Source: CAZISM01 sp964541895 (GTDB lineage Bacteria > Zhuqueibacterota > Zhuqueibacteria > Residuimicrobiales > Residuimicrobiaceae). Taken from it: a DNA stretch of 6,834 bases. The stretch lies in the NCBI GenBank assembly GCA_964541895.1, contig CAZISM010000209.1:1-6834 (forward strand). The letters are read 5' to 3'. Each line of letters opens with the position of its first letter. Positions within the stretch are counted from its first letter, which is position 1. Below are positions 1 through 5,877 of this stretch, in pieces. The position numbers and the translations under genes were made by a program. Under the pieces are notes generated by a model. The model was not told where the DNA came from and made no database searches. It worked only from the letters and a program-made list of their open reading frames with translations.

Positions 1-1385
1 GGAACCACAGGTCTGATGAATTTTACCACCGCGGTATCGCTGTTGTTGAATTTGTTTGGATCCGGCGTCGATGAATGGACGCGCGCATAGCTGTACAAAA
101 GGGAATCTCTTTCCGGCACCGCACCGTTCACCGTTCCAGAGATCGTAATAACCACGCTGTCGCCTTGCGTCAAACCAGCTCTGTTCCATACCAGGGTGTC
201 AGCGAGTATGGCGCCGGGTGAGAGCGACGCCGTGGTAAAGCTGACATGGGGGGGAAGGATATGTGAAATGGTGAGGCTGTCAGCCTGGTCCGGACCAAGA
301 TTTTTCAACCTTAGAGTATAATCGATTCGGCCGTTTTGCCGTACCAGCGGAATGGACAGGCCGTTCACCTGCGCAGACGAATCGGTCCTGGCCTGCAGGT
401 TGATCTGCAAATCCGCTCTAACGGTTGTCGCTGAATCATAATAGCCATAGGCCACCACGCCGGCCTTGTTGTTGGATGAATCCTGATCCGACGGCATCTC
501 CAGTTCTGCTTCGTCGGCCAGCGGTGTGAATCCGGGTGAAAATTCCGCCGTCGCTTTGGCGGTGACGAGCACCACCAGCGAATCACCGGCGGGAATATCC
601 GGCAGCTGCCATTCGGCCGATCGATTCTGTTGATCGGCAGGTGCAATGGAGAACGCAACCGGTGCGACGCCTTCCGGCAACTGGTTACGCAAAACCGGCG
701 CGACCAGCGTCACAGGACCCTGGTTACGCACCACGAGGCGATATTCCAGCATTCCGCCGGTTTCCACAATGTCCACCATTTGTCCCTGATAAGGCATCTG
801 GCCGGACGTCTGCACAGAGATCGTCAGTGCGGCATCGGTCGCAGGATAATAAACGACTTTGAGACTGTCTTCCAGGCGGACGCTTTCGGGCAGATTGGGC
901 GCTAATGGTCCATTGAGATATTGGGGAAAGCGGTCCGCGATCAGGGCATAGTGGTGCATCCAGAACGAATAACGGCCGGCCGGCAGCTTGAACAGGCCGG
1001 CTTCCCGCCAGCTGAAATGCGGCGGACCGGGATCATCGGGGATAACACGATAAGGACCGGCGACATTGCTGTCCAGCGGTGTGGCTATGAGACCATCATT
1101 GCGCTTGAGATCCAGAAAAAAGGATTCGTTTTTCTGTTCATCGCCGCTGTTATACCAGACGCGGGCATAAATTCGGTAATAACCCGGCGATTTGGCGATG
1201 TACTCTATGACCTTGCGATGCATCTGGGCTTCGCCCTTGTCCGCACGAACCGTTCGTTCGGCCGCGACGATGAGCACATCGGTCTGGCTGAAAAGAGTGT
1301 GTATCGGCAGCAGGCATGCCATGAGCAACAACCGGATAGCGCTCCCGTGGCACCTGCGAATCCGCGAAAAATGCGACTGATTCAT
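1..1385 (-). CDS. Exported DUF11-repeat protein with N-terminal carbohydrate-binding-like domain (C-terminus beyond window)
   Basis: About 460 residues are visible, open from the ATG at 1383-1385 to the left edge without a stop. The first 34 residues look like a Sec signal peptide: Arg-rich n-region (RIRR at 8-11), hydrophobic core about 19-32 and a plausible cut near LFS-Q. Residues about 35-165 resemble a galactose-binding-like beta-sandwich of the carbohydrate-binding type (PGYYRIYARVWYNSG, NESFFLDL, then LFKLPAGRYSFWMHHY). Two DUF11 repeats follow at about 187-315 and 323-455; the second shows the hallmarks YTLRLKNLGPDQADS, LPPHVSF and PDPNKFNNSD. DUF11 modules are typical of long surface or secreted proteins, so more repeats or an anchoring domain probably lie to the left. 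No in-frame start is evident just upstream and no clear Shine-Dalgarno precedes the ATG. The function is probably surface adhesion or glycan binding, which is inference. No enzyme domain is visible. Confidence 0.85.
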   Translation of the reverse strand, partial: MNQSHFSRIRRCHGSAIRLLLMACLLPIHTLFSQTDVLIVAAERTVRADKGEAQMHRKVIEYIAKSPGYYRIYARVWYNSGDEQKNESFFLDLKRNDGLIATPLDSNVAGPYRVIPDDPGPPHFSWREAGLFKLPAGRYSFWMHHYALIADRFPQYLNGPLAPNLPESVRLEDSLKVVYYPATDAALTISVQTSGQMPYQGQMVDIVETGGMLEYRLVVRNQGPVTLVAPVLRNQLPEGVAPVAFSIAPADQQNRSAEWQLPDIPAGDSLVVLVTAKATAEFSPGFTPLADEAELEMPSDQDSSNNKAGVVAYGYYDSATTVRADLQINLQARTDSSAQVNGLSIPLVRQNGRIDYTLRLKNLGPDQADSLTISHILPPHVSFTTASLSPGAILADTLVWNRAGLTQGDSVVITISGTVNGAVPERDSLLYSYARVHSSTPDPNKFNNSDTAVVKFIRPVV

Positions 1386-1590
1386 GGCAGGTATCCATTG
1401 GTATGTAACGGTTTTTTTCTCACAAAATAGTAAAAATGAGGCGTGAACCGGGCGGTCGCCCTGCAGCGGTTCCAGCTTCTCCTGGCCGGCGATAATCTAC
1501 TATTAGTGAGTACTAAAAATTACAAAAATTGCGGAAGGAATGCCAGAGATTTTGCCCTCTGGGGCATTACACAACGCGACAAGCTATAAA
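1386..1590 (-). other. Leader/promoter region of the DUF11 gene, no gene seen
   Basis: This 205-nt stretch lies between the tRNA terminator and the DUF11 start and must hold that gene's promoter. I find no convincing -35/-10 pair; the best AT-rich patch is about 1490-1530 (TTGTAA followed by TAGATTAT at poor spacing). One possible leader hairpin pairs GAACC (1445-1449) with GGTTC (1468-1472), enclosing GGGC/GCCC (1450-1453 with 1458-1461). Another pairs CCAGAG (1543-1548) with CTCTGG (1557-1562). Neither is followed by a T-run on the minus strand, so neither is a standard terminator. Confidence 0.4.
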
Positions 1591-1626
1591 CAAAAAAAGC
1601 CCCTGAAACCGAGTTGTTTAGGGGCT
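1591..1626 (-). terminator. Intrinsic terminator of the tRNA-Val unit
   Basis: On the minus strand the arms AGCCCCT (1626-1620) and AGGGGCT (1604-1598) form a 7-bp GC-rich stem. AAAC/GTTT pairing probably extends it inside, and a T-run (1598-1592) follows immediately. It lies about 73 nt after the tRNA 3' end and upstream of the DUF11 gene, so it ends the tRNA transcript and insulates the downstream gene. On the plus strand the A-run precedes the hairpin, so orientation is clear. Confidence 0.85.
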
Positions 1627-1698
1627 GTACTTACAGAGAAAATTGTAATGATGCGCGTCAGAGATCTACATAGAACAAATCAGCTGCCAACATCAGGG

Positions 1699-1772
1699 TG
1701 GGCGATATAGGAATTGAACCTATGACCTCTGGTATGTGAGACCAGCGCTCTAACCATCTGAGCTAATCGCCC
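1699..1772 (-). tRNA. tRNA-Val (anticodon CAC)
   Basis: A complete 74-nt cloverleaf reads on the minus strand. The acceptor stem is GGGCGAT/ATCGCCC with discriminator A. The D arm is GCTC...GAGC with AGATGGTTA in the loop. The anticodon stem is CTGGT/ACCAG around the 7-nt loop CTCACAT, giving anticodon CAC (1736-1738), which reads GUG. The variable loop is short and the T arm is ATAGG-TTCAATT-CCTAT. The base after the discriminator starts CCC rather than CCA, so the 3' CCA is not encoded and must be added by a nucleotidyltransferase. No second tRNA is seen in the 73-nt trailer before the terminator. Confidence 0.97.
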
Positions 1773-1780
1773 AAGTGTTG

Positions 1781-1808
1781 ATTATAAATAAATTAGATCC
1801 ATTTTCAA
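1781..1808 (-). promoter_or_regulatory. Sigma-70-type promoter of tRNA-Val
   Basis: On the minus strand, TTGAAA (1808-1803; 5 of 6 to TTGACA) is followed after 16 nt by a perfect TATAAT (1786-1781). The tRNA 5' end lies only 8 nt past the -10 box, so transcription should begin at or within a few bases of the mature 5' end, leaving almost no 5' leader. The match to the standard consensus and the position directly before a tRNA make this a strong call. The exact start site is inferred. Confidence 0.75.
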
Positions 1809-1899
1809 TGATGAATCAAATTTATCGGCGTTAAATATACGATATTTTATCCGTGAATGCAAGTGCTCTTTTCAAGTTGACCATTTTTTGCACATGACC

Positions 1900-1924
1900 C
1901 GCCCGGGGAAAGATTCCCCGGGCG
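1900..1924 (-). terminator. Strong GC hairpin after the GH92 gene (terminator-like, no T-run)
   Basis: A perfect 11-bp stem, CGCCCGGGGAA (1900-1910) with TTCCCCGGGCG (1914-1924), encloses a 3-nt loop. It begins 17 nt after the GH92 stop codon. No T-run follows on the minus strand (the next bases are GGTCATGTGC), nor on the plus strand. It may act as an atypical terminator or as a 3'-end block to exonucleases. The hairpin is seen; its role is inferred. Confidence 0.6.
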
Positions 1925-1941
1925 ATCATACACTTGAAAAA

Positions 1942-4900
1942 TCAGTCAACACGATATAAACTTTTTATCTCCTCTTTATCGAGAGCCTCTCTGAACATCC
2001 TGACCTCATCCACGTATCCCAGGAATTTTCTCTCGCCCGGTTTTTCGGCATTGCGACCGATGAGCCAGGGAAACGGATTGGCTTCGATATCGCCAGTGAT
2101 CGCAGTCTGCGCTACGACGTTGCCGTCGAGGTACAACCATAGTGCGGCGCCGTCACACACGCCGGCGATGTGATGCCAGCGATGAGCCCAGGGGGCCTGC
2201 AATTGATGCTTGGCTTCGCCGCGGCCCCAACCGCCGGCGAAAAAGGAAAGCATGGGAAGGCCATTGGCACCCGCCTCGGTTTTCAAGACATTATAATCGC
2301 CCTTGCTGAAAAAATCCGCCGGCGAATCATCCAGCGGGTACAACCAGATCGACATGGTGATGGTTTTATCAAAAAGATTTAAAGCGGCTGCCTGCGGCAA
2401 TTCGATGTACGAATCGCGGCTCAGGCTGATGGCGCCGTTGATTTTGCCCTCAATCCATTGTACCGGACCGCAGCTTTGCGCATGATGGCTGAAGCCGGAG
2501 AAATCCGGAATCTCTATTCCCTGCCCTTGATCAAACGTCAGGTGCAAAACCTCCGCATCCAGATTCTGTTGATAGACTTTGACCATGTGCACGGCAGAGT
2601 CGTTAATTCTTATCGTGTGCAAACCTGCCGCCAGGGACAGGGAGCGCTTGATTCGTTTCTTCTCGCCCGGCATTACCAGTACACGCATGCTGTCGACGAT
2701 CCGGTCATTGACAAAAATCGCCAGCCTTGTTTCCCCTTGGTGTCCACCGACATTAACCGCTGTGGCCTCCAGGGTAACAGGAGTGCCGAATCGCGCAATC
2801 GGCGTGCAGGAAGTATTTTCGATTTTAAATGTTGCCGGAGATTCTTCGACCTGTACCGTTATCGGCGTTCCCGTCAGCGTCAGGGTATGTGTACCGGACT
2901 CATAGAGGACGACTGGCCATTTTATGGAACACGATTCGTTCTGGTCCAACATAATCCAGCGTGAAGAGTGGATGTGATTATCCATGTACAGCCGGAATTC
3001 CTTTGACCCTTTTTCGCCTTTGTTTCGTACCTGCACATTCAGTGTTAAGGAATCGCCGGCCAACATGGAGGATGTATCAGGAGTGAGGCTGAGTATTTCG
3101 AAAAAACAATTTCCACGCGTCAACGAAGGCGGCAGGTAGGAATCGCCAATCTCTACACTCGTATCCGGCCGGGATATCATAGTGAAGCAGAGCGTGCCGC
3201 CCTGAACCAGATCCGCGTGTTCCAGCCAGGTTTTTGCATAGGGCTTGCCGTTCCAGGTCATCGATTTGATATACATATCCCTGGCGTGTGCACGCGTCGC
3301 CTGGATGGACAATCTTTTGCCGTTTTGCAGGGTAATCAAAACCTCGTCAAAGAGGGGGCTGGCAAAGACATATTGCGCACGACCCGGACAGACTGGATAG
3401 AATCCCAGGGCACTGAATACATACCAGCTGGAGAGACTGCCGAGATCGTCGTTGCCGGGCAAGCCGCCGGGAAGTGGGCTGTATTTGGTATCAATGATAT
3501 GGCGTACCCACTTTTGGGTTTTCCAGGGCATGCCGGCATAATTAAAGAGATAGGCATAGTGCAGGGAAGGTTCGTTGTCATGCAGGTAGCGGCCGCTTTT
3601 AAAATGGCTTTCCAGATGTTCGGCGAACGCTTCCACGCCGCCCATGAGGTTGATCAGGTCCTGCATGTTATGAGGCGCCATCCAGGAATAATCCCAGGCA
3701 TCGCCCTCTTCAAAACCGACATGATCTATCCAGTCGCCGTCTGCTGACTTGGCTGACATCAGTCTGGTTTCTGGATTAAAATGGTTGCGATAATTCATCG
3801 ACCGTTTCAGCAGATGGATATGATCCGCCGTTCTGTTCGCATAGCGTGCCAGTATCGATGCCGCCCAATCGTCATAGGCAAAGGCCAGTGTTTTAGAGAC
3901 CGAATTGGCCTGATCTGCAGCTACAAAGCCATAACGTTCATACCCGGTCATATCTGCGGCAGAACCATAGACGATGTTGTGCACAAGCGTATAGGCATTG
4001 TCCAGATCAAACGTTCGGGTTCCTTTTACCCAGGCATCGGCCAGCACCGGGATGATATGGTTTCCTGCCATGGGGAAATTGGGAAAGCGGCCATGTCGTA
4101 CGGACTCTTGGACGAGGCTGGCCAGCATCTCTCCGTGCTCTTTTGGCTGCAACAGCGTCAGCAATGGATGAACGGTTTGATAGGTATCCCAGGGAGAAAA
4201 GCCGGCATAGCGCGGAGCGGATTCATTCACATCTGAAATCAGCATGGGCAGCAGAAAAGAGTGGTAGAGGGCGGTATAAAAAGTGATCTTTTGTTGTTCG
4301 CTCCCACCCTTGATGTTTATTCTTCCCAGCAGATCGTGCCATTTGTTTCCAGTTTGTCGACGTACAGCGTCAAACCGCCAATCTGGAATTTCTGCTGTTA
4401 AATTGGCAGCGGCGTCAGCAAGGCTCCTGGTGGAAAATCCTGCTTTGCACAACAGGGTTCGATTTTTGCACTCGTGGAAGCGAACAACAACCTGCTTGCC
4501 GTTTCTCTGAATTGTTGTTATGGCATGATCGAATTCGATTTTAAAATAATAGTGATCGCAGCGGCCGGTTATTGACATGTCTTTTTGAGAACAGATCTGC
4601 GAGATATCGTGAAAAACCAATAGGGTGCGGTTTGTCTCCGGAAAAGCAATCCGGCAAAATCCGCTGTGCGCCGTCGCGGTGCATTCGAAACGGATACCTG
4701 ATGACAGCAGGACCGAATAGAACCCGGGCTGGGCCATTTCATGGTTGTGATGAAAGGTTGAGGAAATAGAAATGTCGCAGACCGGCATCATTTTAAAAAT
4801 GCCGGCCGAACCTTCAGGAAAGCCGCTGAGGTGATCGAGAAAGCTGAAGCAATGAATGGTGGAATCCTGGTAATAATAGCCGCGTCCGCCGGCAGAGTGG

Positions 4901-5041
4901 CGGGTTTCCGGCGTCACCTGCACCATGCCGTGCGGAACCACGGCGCCCGGATAGGTGCCGCCCTGTGCTCCCCATCGCGACACGCCTTGGTAGGCGCCGG
5001 TGCCGATAAACGGATCAACATAATCGACCGGGGATTGCGCA
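1942..5041 (-). CDS. GH92-family alpha-mannosidase with CARDB-like and LamG domains (N-terminus lost in gap)
   Basis: Residues are counted from the GTG at 4981-4983; 19 more in-frame residues are visible before the gap and 1013 after. The family N-terminal motif DPFIGTG lies upstream of that GTG, so the true start is in the gap; AQSPVDY just after the gap could follow a signal-peptide cut. GH92 enzymes are calcium-dependent exo-alpha-mannosidases with a beta-sandwich and an (alpha/alpha)6 barrel. Supporting motifs are TYPGAVVPHGMVQVTPETR (10-28), FSPWDTYQTVHPLL (262-275), FPMAGNHI (303-310), GFEEGDAWDYSW (423-434, likely general acid E426), PWKTQKWV (486-493) and GLPGNDDLGSLSSWYVFSALG (507-527, likely base among D512/D513). 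The barrel motif reads PHN where PHD is common. Two CARDB-like beta-sandwiches follow (about 627-712 and 715-803), then a LamG/concanavalin-like domain (about 810-1013, ending LGYVDEVRMFREALDKEEIKSLY). The product is probably exported and trims mannose from glycans. The linkage and substrate cannot be told. It stops at TGA 1942-1944. Confidence 0.93.
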
Positions 5042-5141
5042 NNNNNNNNNNNNNNNNNNNNNNNNNNNNNNNNNNNNNNNNNNNNNNNNNNNNNNNNNNN
5101 NNNNNNNNNNNNNNNNNNNNNNNNNNNNNNNNNNNNNNNNN
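5042..5141. other. Assembly gap of 100 Ns
   Basis: Exactly 100 undetermined bases, the conventional size for a gap of unknown length. It removes the GH92 start codon, any signal peptide, the ribosome binding site and the promoter, plus the left end of the adjoining repeat. The real distance between the flanks is unknown. Confidence 0.97.
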
Positions 5142-5260
5142 TCGCGTAGCGACTGAATGGGAGACGAACAAGAGCTGCGAAGCAGCGGAACGATAACAGC
5201 CCTGGGCAAGGCCCAGGATTAGTCGGAACAAAATATGTGAGCTCTGAAAGAGCGGCCGAG
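5142..5260. repeat. Intergenic hairpin-module repeat array, copy 1
   Basis: Four short hairpins follow one another. They are TCGC-GTA-GCGA (5142-5152), GCTGC-GAA-GCAGC (5174-5186), CCTGGGC-AAG-GCCCAGG (5201-5217) and GCTCT-GAA-AGAGC (5241-5253). The second and fourth are the same module, GAGCNNNGAANNNGCGG (5172-5188 and 5239-5255), differing by two compensatory base-pair changes with identical loop and flanks. The first recurs at 5582-5600 as TCGCGTAGCGAYTGRATGG. Conserved frames with changing stems suggest a structured RNA or DNA repeat family rather than coding sequence. The gap truncates its left side. I do not recognise a named family and no function is assigned. Confidence 0.65.
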
Positions 5261-5331
5261 TCGATCAGAATCAGCCAGGAAATGTCTGCGTGGCGATGCC
5301 CAAATCAACTCGAAAAGGTGCGGAGGCTGCT

Positions 5332-5404
5332 CCCTGAGATTGCTTCGCTGCATTTGAGAGCATATTCTTTCACGATAGCTGTGCCTTCGCTCGCAATGAC
5401 AGGG
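5332..5404. repeat. 73-bp element with terminal inverted repeats ('CATTGCGAGCGAAG' type)
   Basis: The 12-bp ends CCCTGAGATTGC (5332-5343) and GCAATGACAGGG (5393-5404) are inverted repeats matching at 10 of 12 positions. On the minus strand it reads CCCTGTCATTGCGAGCGAAG near one end and GCGAAGCAATCTCAGGG at the other. From general knowledge this resembles a dispersed short repeat seen between genes in many unrelated bacteria, often mistranslated as small 'VIAS...EAIS' proteins. It has no coding capacity and would be a non-autonomous, MITE-like element. The family match is from memory and its mobility is inferred. Confidence 0.6.
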
Positions 5405-5410
5405 GGTGTA

Positions 5411-5504
5411 GCGTTCTTCTCGTCCGGGCTATCGTTGGCCCGGGCATAGGCGAAAACGGACTTAAAATTTGCACCTTTTGCGGTACGGCCCAAATCGTAC
5501 GACA
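5411..5504. repeat. Palindrome-rich intergenic tract between the TIR element and the terminator
   Basis: Two inverted repeats are visible: CCGGGC (5424-5429) with GCCCGG (5438-5443) around an 8-nt loop, and GTACG (5483-5487) with CGTAC (5496-5500). The stretch is open in one minus-strand frame that runs into the neighbouring element, but that frame has no start context or recognisable protein features. It is probably part of the same composite repeat cluster; its own boundaries cannot be set from one copy. Confidence 0.35.
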
Positions 5505-5505
5505 C

Positions 5506-5530
5506 AAAAAACGGTCGCATTGCGACCGTT
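5506..5530 (-). terminator. Intrinsic terminator-like hairpin on the minus strand
   Basis: A perfect 10-bp inverted repeat, AACGGTCGCA (5510-5519) and TGCGACCGTT (5521-5530), surrounds a single central base. On the minus strand it is followed by a T-run (5511-5506, overlapping the stem end), the layout of a Rho-independent terminator for leftward transcription. The nearest leftward gene is the alpha/beta-hydrolase, whose stop is about 350 nt upstream. It could therefore be a back-up terminator, or part of the repeat cluster it sits in. Confidence 0.6.
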
Positions 5531-5533
5531 CAA

Positions 5534-5600
5534 TGGTAGCCAGGCGTTTCAACGCCTGGAAGAATATGCATAAAATCCCCGTCGCGTAGCGATTGGATGG
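5534..5600. repeat. Intergenic hairpin-module repeat array, copy 2
   Basis: This holds ATGGTAGCC followed by a perfect inverted repeat CCAGGCGTT-TC-AACGCCTGG (5540-5559), then the hairpin module TCGCGTAGCGATTGGATGG (5582-5600). The latter is identical to 5142-5160 at 17 of 19 positions. The AGCC-stem-GGA layout also matches 5198-5218 in copy 1, with a different stem sequence. The two arrays thus share modules in a different order and flank the TIR element and terminator. Confidence 0.6.
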
Positions 5601-5755
5601 CATTCATGGTATTTGAATTGGGTGAATGGAATTCCGCGGCTGGTGTTTGCTTGGCTGCATCATAATATGGCTTCTTACGCACAAATCGGTCCTGCGATCA
5701 TCGATACAGGAAAGCGAAGTTGTTTGCCAACAAGCTATCCGAAAAGCCAACCCTG
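5601..5755. other. Intergenic stretch, nothing recognised
   Basis: About 155 nt with no convincing reading frame, RNA gene or strong inverted repeat. It separates the hairpin-module array from the hairpins that follow the hydrolase gene. I found no clear plus-strand promoter reading toward the repeats. Confidence 0.4.
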
Positions 5756-5783
5756 AACCAGCCAGCTAGCAGCCTGGCTGGTT
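5756..5783. repeat. Perfect 10-bp inverted repeat downstream of the hydrolase
   Basis: AACCAGCCAG (5756-5765) and CTGGCTGGTT (5774-5783) form a perfect 10-bp stem with an 8-nt loop. On the minus strand it lies about 95 nt past the hydrolase stop; the next bases are CAGGGTTGGCTTTT, with only a distant, short T-run. It may be a weak terminator or an isolated palindrome. Confidence 0.5.
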
Positions 5784-5818
5784 AATATGATCCAAGGACA
5801 CGCGCAGCTGCTCGCAAC

Positions 5819-5851
5819 GCCTGACTCCGGGCCCCCGGTCCAGAGTCAGGC
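5819..5851 (-). terminator. GC-rich hairpin directly after the hydrolase gene (no T-run)
   Basis: GCCTGACTC (5819-5827) pairs perfectly with GAGTCAGGC (5843-5851), and the G/C-rich interior can pair further. It starts 26 nt after the TAA stop of the hydrolase. No T-run follows on the minus strand, the same design as the hairpin after GH92 at 1900-1924, so this may be the organism's usual 3'-end structure. The stem is certain; the role is inferred. Confidence 0.55.
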
Positions 5852-5877
5852 ACCAGCATGTTACAGGGAGGAAGCAG

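Noticed and set aside
1310..1330. LMAC lipobox-like tetrapeptide in the DUF11 signal peptide (Cys24)
   Set aside because: The Cys sits in the middle of the hydrophobic core with only about five hydrophobic residues before it, so a lipoprotein signal is less likely than ordinary signal peptidase cleavage near residue 33.
1150..1398. Minus-strand frame beginning MDTCHESVAFF
   Set aside because: It is a different frame over the DUF11 gene's signal peptide and first domain. The frame starting at 1385 gives a signal peptide, recognisable domains and no stop to the window edge.
2458..4236. Several plus-strand open frames of 100-176 codons opposite GH92
   Set aside because: They lie entirely within the GH92 gene, which has strong family motifs along its length; the plus-strand products show no recognisable domain.
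4831..5231. Open frames on both strands running through the Ns
   Set aside because: They are continuous only because Ns contain no stops; they overlap GH92 and the repeat array.
5305..5520. Minus-strand 71-codon open frame across the repeat cluster
   Set aside because: It starts inside the terminator hairpin and ends beyond the TIR element; the VIASEGTAIVKEY...SEAIS part is the usual translation of the CATTGCGAGCGAAG repeat. It has no recognisable protein features.
5142..5600. CRISPR array
   Set aside because: The recurring modules are irregularly spaced, differ in stem sequence and lack uniform spacers; no cas gene is present.
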